Positions 40,201 through 52,200 of a stretch of DNA of 64,000 nucleotides are shown here, in pieces. The stretch is from assembly GCA_963971305.1 (NCBI GenBank), contig OZ020317.1, positions 13,906,001 to 13,970,000 on the forward strand. Direction: 5' to 3'. Position 1 is the stretch's first letter. Every line of letters begins with the position of its first letter. Below the pieces are notes generated by a model. The model did no database searches and was not told the origin of the DNA. It saw nothing but the letters and a program-made list of their open reading frames with translations. The position numbers and the translations under genes were made by a program. Source of the DNA: Arcuatula senhousia. Lineage: Eukaryota > Mollusca > Bivalvia > Mytilida > Mytilidae.

Positions 40201-43200
40201 GTCGCGTACACTTATTCCACATCTCTTTATTTTCTATTTGGAATATCAATTCAATTACATGACAGACTTTTCAGGGCTGACAACTTTTCTGATTTGACAG
40301 GTTTTCTTGATTTTTATGTCTATATCTTATAATGAACGTAACTAACACATTAAAGAAATATTAGAAAATTTGTCTTCAAAATTCCAAAAGCTGGCAGCCT
40401 TGCTCTTATAACATTAGCTTGGCATCTTATCCTAGGCCTACTCGTATTCTTAAGTCCCACCTCCCCAGGTAAATTAAGCTATACCTTCTATATGGTTTTA
40501 TTGACTATAGCAAACCTCAGTATAATCTTAGACTGCTTTCCTAGGGAAAAATTAAGCTCAACCCTGGTATTAAGCCTTACTGGATTTGACACACTGAATT
40601 GAAAATTAGCAACACGACAGAAGTGCTATAGCAAACAGGAACCACTTACTCTTCCAGAGAACCTGAATTAACTGTTGTTATGACTTGAGTTCGCGTTGTT
40701 GATTTCCGTACGGTTGATTTTGTGTTTTGTCTTTCTTCGTGTTGTTCTTGTTCGTTTTTACTCATTTTGTGGTTTCTCTTTCGGACTTTTGACTCAAATG
40801 CCCCTTTGGGGCCTCTTTGCTTCTGTTTTTGCTGATTCTGATAAATGTCAGTAATCTAAGACCACCTTCCAAGGTAAAATTAGGCTCCACCCCTTACCTT
40901 GCTTATGCTTACTCTGACAGACTTCAGTGACCTATTCCGTGTCTCCCCAAGTTAATTAAGCTTTAAATAAAGTATGTTGCACTGTGGCTTGTGTATAAAT
41001 AAAATAGATAAATAAATGGATGGTGAAGCCACATTTAAAAGGTAAAAACTAAATAAGAAATATAAAGAAATAAAACCTTTAAAACAAATAAAACAAGAAT
41101 GCCCAAATTTTCGGACATAAAGTCCTTCTTCAGGGGCTAAAAAGAAAAAAGATGTTCACACATCGACTGACGAGGACAGAATGACATAAAATTGACTCGA
41201 AGAACATCATGTGGTATTTTGATCCTGAACTTGATGACTAATTTATAAATATTAAGAAAAGGTCTGTCTTTTTACATTCATACCAAAGGGTTGAAAAGTG
41301 CCTTAAAAATTTATAATTCTTTGCTCAAGAAACTGTCTTTGTTTTTCGCCATTGCATGTTTCAAGGAGAACGGTCACCTGCATATCCTTGACGCCATGGT
41401 TTGGCAATGAAAAGTGCTGGCCGACTGGGCAATCGTCGCATTTAAGAACACTTCTCCTGTGTTCAGCAAATCTGTCACCCAGTCGACGACAAGTTTCTCC
41501 TACGTAAATTTTAAGGCACTTGGCACAGCGGATGGCGTAAATGACATTTTCGGAGATGCAGGTGTAACCGTTCTTCAACTTGAAGGTGTTGGAGGGGCCA
41601 ACTATCTCTTCAGTCTCCCAGGTAAAAGGACATGTGACACAGATTGATCGACCACAACCCCTGGTGCCTGAAAAGTCAGAGCGAGGACGTCTCTTGGATT
41701 TGTCAAATGAGCTGGAGACAAGATGTTGCCTCAAACTCTTACCTTTGCGAAAAGCAGTCAGGGGTGGCGAGTCGAACACTGTCGACATGTGTTCGTCCTT
41801 CAAGACGATGGACTTGAAATTGCGCAACAGAATGTTCCGTATAACGATGTTATGAGGGTGGTATGTAAGTACCAAAGGTATACGGTCATTCTTGCGTCTT
41901 GACCTGGGCTCCAAAGCCTTGGATCGTGTCACCCGGGAAACTTGAGTCGACAGCTTTATCCAAGATGTTGTTAGGATATCCCCTGTTGTGTGTATTTGGT
42001 GTTGGTTTTGCGTTGTGTTTGGGTTTTCTCTAACTATGAATAAATACGACTTTCAGGTTCAAATTCTATTCAGACTCTAAGATTTACAAAACATAATAGC
42101 ATAGAAACGATTCATAACGTCACTGAAAACTAGACGACGGCGCCGATGCCGACGTTACATATTCCCGCAATTCTCAACATCCTGGGGGCCGCGGAAAAGA
42201 AATAATTACTGAAAAAACTTAAAATAAAGTTACATACAAATCGGTCATGAAAAAGTTATACATACAGATCGATCATCGAAAAATTAAAGTCTCTAGTAAA
42301 CAAAAGTCTCTGATCACAAAAAGTCTCTAATCACAAAATGCTTGCTTCTCCGGGGCCAGAACGAATGACATCTATTATTGTCTTTGAAGTTCCAAAGGAT
42401 ATAGTTTTGTTATCGGTCTATTCGTTAATCCATTCTCTGTTTTGATGATAGCGCTCCTAGTAAGTCCATCTCTTCCCGATATCAACTTGATGACGAGAGC
42501 TAATTTCCACGATGAACGGTTTGTGTCGCTGTGGACATGAACTACATCCCCGACTTGAATAGTTTGTTGATTGTTTCCATGCACTCTATGAAATTCCCGT
42601 AATGACGTAAGGTACTCGTTTCTCCATCTAGAGCGAAAATGTTCTACGAGTTGTAGTTGTCTGTGGTATTGTTTGTTACAATTTGAATGGCTTAATTGTA
42701 CACACTGTCCATTCGATATATCAATGGTGGACGGTAAAGAATCGAGCCTTCTTCCATTAAGTAGATGTGACGGCGTTAGTGCTTGTAGATCGGTAATTTC
42801 CGTTGAAATATAGGTAATGGGACGATTATTTATCGTGCACTCGACTTCTGTTACAATTGTTCTAAGCATATCTGTTGTAACACATGATTTTCCAAGCACC
42901 TTTTTCAACGTGGTTTTGGTTAATCCAACTAGTCGCTCCCAGTAACCTCCGAACCACGGAGCTCTATTCGGAATAAACTTCCATTGTGTGCCTCGTTCCT
43001 GAATCCTTTCAGCGGCGGCTTTGAATGTAGTTGCATTATCCGACATAATGATACTCGGTAGTGATCGGCGAGCAACAAATCTCCTAAATGCTAATAAAAA
43101 TGTATTTTCGGTTAAGTCATTTACAATTTCAAGGTGAACGGCTCGTGTTGCTGCACATGTAAATAGGCATATGTACGATTTGCAAGTGGTGTTCGTGGGT

Positions 43201-46200
43201 CCTTTAGTATACAAAGCGCCGGTAAAGTCTATACCAGTTACGTAAAATGGTCTCTCATTGTTCAGCCGGTCCTTCGGAAGTGGTGGTGGATCTGGCGCTC
43301 CATATGGTTTCCCATTTACGCGTTTGCAATTAACACATTTTCTAAGGTGAAATTTGACACATTGTCTAATTCGTGGAATCCAGTAGTTCTGATGAATGTG
43401 TGCAATTGTACCATTCGGTCCTCCATGTAAAACGCGGTGATGTGCGTCCATCACTATCAATGAAGTAAGATGGTGTTTAGTCGGTAGTAATATCGGATAT
43501 TTTGTATCGAAGTCAACAGGTGCGTTGTTGATTCTACCTCCACATCTCACAAGTCCGTTTTCGTCTATGTACAATCGCAATTGTCTTACTATTGAAGATT
43601 TCTGGTTTGTATTCGACTCCAAACTACTTATTTCGTCTCGAAATTGAATATGTTGCACGTTTCGAATGAGTGTCAATCTGGCTTCCTGTATTTCATGGGT
43701 ACTAAGAATTCCTGTTTTTCTCTCACTTGTTTGCGATTTCAAGTTGTGAATAAATCTTAGCATGTAAGCAACGGTTCGCGTTAGTTTCTTGAAAGAACTG
43801 AAGTTCTCAATCTTAATTAATGATTCGGTATCACGGATTTCAGTGAGGTCAGTTTCGTCACTACTTTCTTCGTCTGCTAAAGTTGACAAAGTACTACAGT
43901 CATTGATGTTTCGATCCCACTGCGGCCAAAATGTTTTATCAGTGAGCCATGTCGGTCCATGTTTCCATAACGAACATTCTTGTAGTTGTGCAGCTGTCAT
44001 TCCACGGGTAAGACAATCTGCTGGATTCTGATCCGTAGGGCAGTATCTCCAGTCATTATATTCAACTAGTTTTCGAATTTCTTTTATTCGATTGGCGATA
44101 AATGGTTGTAGTGTTTTAGTTGATGACATCCAGCTCAATACAATCTGACTATCGCACCAAAAATGTACGTTTTGAGTATCAATAATTCCGAGTATATGCT
44201 TCGCTAATCTAGCTCCAATAAGCGCGCCCATAAGCTCGAGGCGGGGTAGCGAAATCTCCTTGATTGGTGCAACTCTGTTTTTAGACATCACAAGCTTTGT
44301 AGTTTTTCCACTAACAATAAAGGCACAGGCTCCATACGCTTGTTTGCTCGAATCTGTAAATATGTGAATTGATGTATCTTCCGTGTTACCATTTTCGCAC
44401 GTGAGTTGTCGCGATATTTCTGTTTTCGTAGCCTGTTCAATGTCATTTGCTATTGACTTCCATTCATCCTGTAGATTACGTGATAGTAGCTCGTCCCAAT
44501 GTAAGTTCTCTCTCCATAGATTTTGCATGAACAGCTTAGATTTGACAGTTACTGGGGAAATAAGTCCAAGTGGATCGAAAACGCTTGATGATTGACGCAA
44601 AACTTCCCTTTTGGTCAGTTTACGATCAGAGTTTTCAGTAAGAGTTAGCGGTTGATACATGATTTTGTCTGACTTGGTATCCCAGCGCATTCCTAATATC
44701 TTCACAATTTGATCGTTGTCCGCTACGTTGTCGGTTTTGGTGATGTTTCTTAACTTCTCACTGTTTGAGTTCCACGAACGTAAATTGAATCCTCCGCCCG
44801 ATAGTAGTTTACGTGATTCCTTGTAAAACTTCAGCAGCTCGTTTTCATCGGAAAAGCTTGTAAGTGCGTTATCTACATAAAGATTTCTTTGTAATTCGGT
44901 AGAAGTTGGCGACAGATTTTCTTGGAAGTGTTTCATTAACGTGGCGCTCAAAATAAAAGGTGAACACGTCGCTCCAAAAAGAACTACTCTGAATCTATAG
45001 GTTATCAATTCGCTTGTTGGGTCTGTCGGATCCTTTAACCAGAAGAATCTAGTGACATCGCGGTCCTCTGCATCAAGTACTATCTGTAAAAATGCCTTTT
45101 CTATGTCGGCGGTCATAGCGAACTTGTGTAAACGAAAACGGGTCAAAATCGATGTTAACTCGTTCATCATTGGGGGATAATCTGCTAGACAGTCATTTAA
45201 ACTTACTCCATTCTCGTTTGATTTGCAGCTACAATTGTAAACTATTCTGATAGGCGTGGTTATGGAATCCTTTTTAACGGCGTGGTGAGGAATATAATGG
45301 ACCCTATTGTTAGTCTCAATTCCAGTGTTGACCTTTTCAATAAATCCCCTTTTCTCTTGGTCTTCTATTATTTGTCCATACATCTTAAACATTTTTTCGT
45401 CCTTTGACAATCGGCGGATTACATTTCTGGTCATGTGTTCTACTTTGTCTTCATTTGTTAATAAATCTTTGCAGTTATCTTTCCATGGTAGCTTTGAGAC
45501 GTATTTTCCATCCTCCTTTGAAATTGAAGTCTCAATAAAGTTATCAATTGCGTCTGCCATTTGGTTGTTCGATTCAATCTCTTTTGTATCTACACCCATG
45601 TTTTCCAACTTCCAGAATCTGTCTAATTCTAGTTGGGGCATTTTCTGCGATAAGAATAAATTCATCATTGAAGTTGACTGGTTTCCTGTGGTAGCTGGTA
45701 CTGGTCCTGATAACAAATAACCTAATTTGGAACTAACGGCAGTAGGTCCGTGTCCACGGATAACATGATCTTGAACGACGTTCCAATAAAAGTCAGCACC
45801 AATTAGTATGGAAACTTCAAAAGATTCAGTGTCTGTGACGGGATGGGCAAGTGTTAATCCACGTAAGTAATGTAGGTCATGTGCAACTTTTCTGCTCTGG
45901 TTTTGTATGGGTGACGCAATTCTTGGTACTATGAGTACTTTGATCGGAATGATTTCTCCATTGTTAGCTTTGATTTGTACAGTTGTTCTATCTAAATTTC
46001 GAACTCTGTTTGTTTTGTCTGCAAATGATGTTATATTAATAGTTTCCGATCCTTCTATTTCTACTTCAAGTTTAGTGGCTAATTCCTGACTAATAAATGA
46101 ACCTTGTGCTCCTTCATCGAAGAAAATATTTGCCTCTGTTTGACTATTCCCGGACATAACTTGTGCGACTGCAGTTTTCAAAAGGATTTTCGATGTTTCC

Positions 46201-49200
46201 TGGTTTGCAGATATGTATAACATGGAAGCGTCGAACTTATCTTTTTTGTGGACCTGATCTTGGCTTTCTGGCTTCTTTTCTTTATTTTTTTGGCATAATG
46301 AAGTGTGATGCTTCCGGTGACATATGCGGCAGTCATATTTGGAATGGCAATCTGAAACTCTATGTGTACCAAAACAGTTGAAGCATAACTTCTTCTCTTT
46401 TATGATTGCGACTCTTTTCTCGCGTTCGATTACATCTTTGCAGTCTACTGAGTGGTGGCTACCTTCACAATAAGCGCACGACTTCTTCTTATCTTGGTAT
46501 TTGGCGGGTTTGCTTGTACGTCCTTTACTATAATCTTTACTGACATTTGCAATGAAACTTGCGGTGGGGGCGGCAAACGTACTCTTACCAATGACTTGAC
46601 TTGATTCTTGAATTGAAAGCTCTTTACATATGGCATCTCTAAGTTTTTGGATAGTCCAATCATCACTCCCGTTTTCACGTGTAATATTTCTTCTAAACTC
46701 GTACGGTAACTTGCCTACGATGACGGGTATCAAAAGCGAACCAAACATGTCCTGACATTGTCCCAAGGACTCTAATCCTCTGATATAAGCTTCGGCGTTG
46801 TCATAAAATGACCTGAGACTCTCTAGGTGCTCATCAGGGGCGGGCATATCTAGTAAGGCTCTCATATATGCATTTGTAATTTTGTGCGTTTGGCCATACC
46901 TGCTTTTGAGTAAATCAATGGCTTTCTGATAGTTAAGATTGGTTAATGTCAATCCTGAAATAACGCTTGCGGCTTCAAATTCTAGAAGTGATTTTAGGTA
47001 GGAAAATTTCTGTACATCTGTCAATGTGTGATTGGAATGTACGGTAGATTCAAACGAATCCCAGAAGTACTGCCACTCAAGTATATCTCCGTTGAAATTT
47101 GGTAGGGATAGTTTAGGCAAACGATGATTTTGGCTAGACGTGGAGCTTGAAAATGACAATTCATTACGCTGATATGTTTGACTAGTACTTGGTATAAACT
47201 CTGGAGCGTTGGTGCGAAGCATTGAACTATTTGTAGATGAAGATGATTTAAGATATTTCTTAAACTTACGGAGTTTGTTGTCTAGTTCTAGGTAGTAGTC
47301 ATCTGTCTCTGTGACTTCCGTGGTGATATCTTCCGATTCCGTTTTGTTGACAATCTGTTCATCTAGCGTTTCCAATGCGGTCCTTTTCTTCTCAATTGCA
47401 CCCAACAGTGATGAAATTTCCTCGGTGTCGACATCTGTTTCGGCAATGGCGTCCTCCAACTTTCTGATGTTTTTCGTCACTGCTGCTCTGTTTCCAGCTC
47501 TTAGCGATTTGAGTCTGTTGACGTCCATTCTATCTCTCCTGGAATCCTGGTCCATCGGTACCAAATGTTGTGTGTATTTGGTGTTGGTTTTGCGTTGTGT
47601 TTGGGTTTTCTCTAACTATGAATAAATACGACTTTCAGGTTCAAATTCTATTCAGACTCTAAGATTTACAAAACATAATAGCATAGAAACGATTCATAAC
47701 GTCACTGAAAACTAGACGACGGCGCCGATGCCGACGTTACATATTCCCGCAATTCTCAACACCCCTTTTGACAAAGAATGATTTCATAGTGCTGCTTTGA
47801 ACTTTAAAATCATCCTCATTGCTGCAAATACGTTTAAGTCTCAGAAATTGAGACCTAGGAATGGCATTTTTGCAGCTCTGGGGATGACAAGATTGGTAGT
47901 TCAGGTAGCAGTGCGCATCTGTGGGTTTATAGAACACAGACGTTTCTATTTTGCCGTTAAGGATGCTACATTTCAAGTCAAGGAAGGAGAGTTTCTCTTG
48001 TGAGATTGTAAAGGTGTACTGAATGGCAGGGTGATAGGAAGAGACAAAGGTGATGAACGAGTTCAAATCATCTTCACTATCAGAGGATACACCGAAAACA
48101 TCATCTATGTATCGTTTGTATAGGTCAGGAACAGGACCAACGTATTCAGAAAACATTTTCTCTTCCAAATACCCAACAAACAGACAGGCGAAACTAGGAC
48201 CCATCTTAGTGCCCATGGCAACACCGCCAGACTGAGAATAAAACTCTCCATTAAACTGAAAAGTGTTGAGATTGAGAACAAGTTCTGCTAATCTCAAGAT
48301 GACATCCGTTTTCACATAGGGATTGGGTCTTCTGTCCAAAAAATGTTTTAAAGCGATCATGGCATCGTTGTTCGGAATACTCGTGTAGAGAGCAGTAACA
48401 TCCATGGAGAACAATCTAAAGTCATTCGGATTTTCAGGTTCAAAGAACTACCAATCTTGTCATCCCCAGAGCTGCAAAAATGCCATTCCTAGGTCTCAAT
48501 TTCTGAGACTTAAACGTATTTGCAGCAATGAGGATGATTTTAAAGTTCAAAGCAGCACTATGAAATCATTCTTTGTCAAAAGGGGATATCCTAACAACAT
48601 CTTGGATAAAGCTGTCGACTCAAGTTTCCCGGGTGACACGATCCAAGGCTTTGGAGCCCAGGTCAAGACGCAAGAATGACCGTATACCTTTGGTACTTAC
48701 ATACCACCCTCATAACATCGTTATACGGAACATTCTGTTGCGCAATTTCAAGTCCATCGTCTTGAAGGACGAACACATGTCGACAGTGTTCGACTCGCCA
48801 CCCCTGACTGCTTTTCGCAAAGGTAAGAGTTTGAGGCAACATCTTGTCTCCAGCTCATTTGACAAATCCAAGAGACGTCCTCGCTCTGACTTTTCAGGCA
48901 CCAGGGGTTGTGGTCGATCAATCTGTGTCACATGTCCTTTTACCTGGGAGACTGAAGAGATAGTTGGCCCCTCCAACACCTTCAAGTTGAAGAACGGTTA
49001 CACCTGCATCTCCGAAAATGTCATTTACGCCATCCGCTGTGCCAAGTGCCTTAAAATTTACGTAGGAGAAACTTGTCGTCGACTGGGTGACAGATTTGCT
49101 GAACACAGGAGAAGTGTTCTTAAATGCGACGATTGCCCAGTCGGCCAGCACTTTTAATTGCCAAACCATGGCGTCAAGGATATGCAGGTGACCGTTCTCC

Positions 49201-52200
49201 TTGAAACATGCACCGGCGAAAAACAAAGACAGTTTCTTGAGCAAAGAATTATAAATTTTTTAGGCACTTTTCAACCCTTTGGTATGAATGTAAAAAGACA
49301 GACCTTTTCTTAATATTTATAAATTAGTCATCAAGTTCAGGATCAAAATACCACATGATGTTCTTCGAGTCAATTTTATGTCATTCTGTCCTCGTCAGTC
49401 GATGTGTGAACATCTTTTTTCTTTTTAGCCCCTGAAGAAGGACTTTATGTCCGAAAATTTGGGCATTCTTGTTTTATTTGTTTTCAAGGTTTTATTTCTT
49501 TATATTTCTTATTTAGTTTTTACCTTTTAAATGTGGCTTCACCATCCATTTATTTATCTATTTTAATTAAGCTTTACACCTTACCTTGCTTTTGCTAACT
49601 CTGACAGACTTCAGTAACCTAAGTCCCGCCTCTCCAGGTAATGTGGGCAGATTATCACTGATGTAATTAATTGTCATTGCTGAACCTGGTTTCATTTTTC
49701 CATCATTAAATTCTTTACGAACAAGCTCCATTCTTTTCCTCTCCAAAGCTGTTGGGGTTTGGAAAAATTTCATCCACTCTGGGTCTGAAATACAAATAAT
49801 GAAAGAGGATAAGATAGAAAATTTCTTAAACAATTTTACCTTAAGCAATGTTTGTAAGGTATTTGATATTTGAGGCTTTTTTTTAATAAAAACTTGTCCA
49901 ATAATTAATTAATAAGCATGTTGATGAAACAAAAGTCCTAAAAAATATAACTACATTATATTATTTTCATGAAATCCTATGCATATCAAAGTTTGACCTT
50001 GTGGGTTTTTTTTTCTGAAACACTCACAATGGAACAGAAGGTAACGCTTTCAAATAGAGTATAATCAACTTTAACCCTATTAATGATTGGATCAACTAAA
50101 TGACATTTGACCTTATAGTTCATGGTTGGTCAGTTTTATCTACTAACCTCTGACCTTAGCTAGTGATTGGTCAGTTTTATCAACTAACCACTGACCTTAA
50201 GTAATAATTGGTCAGTTTAATCTACTAACCTTTGACCCTAGGTGTTGATTTATCAGACAGACCTGTCATAGAACTACTGGATTTTACAGGTGACAGGTTG
50301 TGCTTTCTGTGGGAATCTTTTTTCCTAGAATCAAGTCTACGTTGGTGGGTTCTCATAGCTGAAACGGAAATTATTAATTATAATACATTATTGACTTCAG
50401 ATCATAATATCTAAATCAAAGAACTGCAAACAAATAGACCAACATATTAACATATATTTACCAATTTATTAGGAAATTTTTTAGGCATTTCATCTTAAAA
50501 AAAACTTTGCTAATTACTGTAAACCAATTAATTTTCGCGGCTACAAACTTTTGCGGTTTCCTTAGAATGAACATTTTCAGGAGATAATCTTTCGCGGTTT
50601 TGTAATTCTCCATCATTACAACCTTTTCACTCAGACTGTTTCGCGGCTATAAACTTTCGCGTATGCAAAGCTTCCGTGAATTTTGGTTTACAGTACTCTT
50701 TAAGACACAGAATTCCTTATCAAAATGTTGTTCAGTGATCATTCATATATGATAATGTTATTAAATTCTTATATTTAAGAGCTGTTTTGCCATAATTACA
50801 GAATCTTATTCTGAATGGAGTATAAGCTTGCATGTATATATCTGATCACTAATAAGAATGAAATTGAATGCAATGTTATTTTCTGTCTCACTTTCTTAGT
50901 AATATCATATTGCCATACAATAATATCTATTTCAATATGAAACTAACAGCTAACATTTAACCTATGTTTAACCTTTTAATTATTTCAGGCTTCATCCTTT
51001 AAATCTTTCAAAAAGGACTTAGAAATCAGGCTCCAGGCCTAGGGGTTCAAATTAACACTGGTCCAAAGTCCAGAGCCTTTTAGTTTTTTAATTCAGGACC
51101 TGTAGTCTTATGGACTTTATGGGGTCAGGGTCACACGGCATGGTGACAGTTGCGTAGACCATAACCTGAACTGTCTGTATACCAAATATCAGATGCCTAG
51201 TTTTTATACTTTTCAAGCAAACCATTGTCAACAAAAGTCTTACAAAAAAAATTATGACGCCGCCGCCGCCGGAAAGTAATACTGTACCTATGTCTTGCCC
51301 ATTAATATTCGTTGCAAGTGAGACAAAAATAAAAATTCATAAATTAAACAGCTTACATTTGACTTGCATTTTCTCCTTTATCGTAAATGGACTGATCATG
51401 ATCTTATGTGAGACATATCTACCCCAATTATCTGTTTTCATTATTTACCTTTAATTTGTATCTTCTCCTTTGACATAAACGGGATGATCTTATTAGAATG
51501 GTTACTCTGTATGTCAGATATGTCCATTCTGCTCCCCCATACTCATACTAGATATATTTATTATATACAAAGACTAATGTCTAATTTGGATCTTCTCCTT
51601 CGACATTAACTGGCTGATCTCAGGTGAATGATAACTCTGTGTATCAGACATGTTTGTCATATTTACCATTACTAATAATACATGAATCATCATACAATAA
51701 ACTTACGTTTGATCTGTATCTTCTCCCTAGACATAAATGGACTGATCTTGTGTGAATGGTAACTCTGAGTGTCAGACACGTCTCGTCCAATGCCTGAGTC
51801 CTGCATACTCATAATACCAGAATCAATTGTACTAATGGCATCTCCAACCTGTTGTGTAGAAATAAATTTTACATTTTTTGTCAAAATAAAAGAGAAACAA
51901 AGCAATGTATAACTTGGAAAACTAAAATGGTGATCTTCCATGGAAGACGCATGTCTAATGTATCTTAAAAAATTTGTTAAACAGGAAGTAGATGTATGGT
52001 GTAAAGCAATTTTATACCTGCAACTCATCTACTTCCTTGAACTCTAAGGTACCCTTTGGTCACTGTCAACTGATTCTAGCTGTAGAATTTCATCATAATC
52101 ACCATGGCCAGTAACTGGTGACTGTTTATTCAAAGCATTTCTGAAGGCCTTGTCTTTTGACCTTTCTAGTACTGTAAAAGTCTGACCTTGAACCCTGACC

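Larger units (their letters stand above)
40380..40965 (-). repeat. Decayed ~77-bp repeats seeded by the end of exon 10
   Basis: ccccttaccttgcttatgct and actctgacagacttcagt (40893-40935) match the plus-strand end of exon 10 including its donor. Further units keep aagtcccacctccccaggta (40452-) and taaattaagct-like parts. About four units are visible, interrupted by a family A repeat (40610-40850). Before the Penelope insertion the array stood directly behind exon 10. Confidence 0.78.
41984..47761 (-). mobile_element. Complete BEL/Pao LTR retrotransposon
   Basis: 5778 bp. Two 196-bp LTRs (41984-42179, 47566-47761) look identical, start TGTTG and end CAACA, and the internal frame is uninterrupted. 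CCCC flanks both sides (41980-41983, 47762-47765). The Penelope right arm has gatatccccttttgac unbroken (near 48585, inverted), which proves the target site and the 4-bp duplication. Identical LTRs and an open frame indicate a very recent insertion; activity is possible but unproven. Orientation is the same as the host gene. Confidence 0.96.
40966..49562. mobile_element. Head-to-head Penelope-like dimer with a BEL/Pao insertion
   Basis: Two arms of one Penelope-like element face away from each other: the left arm on the minus strand (48444 down to 41001 plus a short unique tail to 40966) and the right arm on the plus strand (48445-49562). Arm ends at 41001 and 49563 are inverted copies. TTAATTAAGCTTTA at 40952-40965 and 49563-49576 is a likely 14-bp target duplication. 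The right arm is more 5'-truncated. Inverted or tandem partial dimers are typical of Penelope insertions. The left arm is split by the BEL element at 41984-47761. The whole sits in intron 10 of the minus-strand gene. Confidence 0.88.

Noticed and set aside
42180..42210. Polypurine tract of the BEL element next to its 3' LTR
   Set aside because: On the coding (minus) strand this stretch is C- and T-rich, so no convincing tract can be named.
45307..45720. 137-codon plus-strand frame and other plus-strand frames inside the BEL element
   Set aside because: Antisense shadows of the intact minus-strand Gag-Pol frame.
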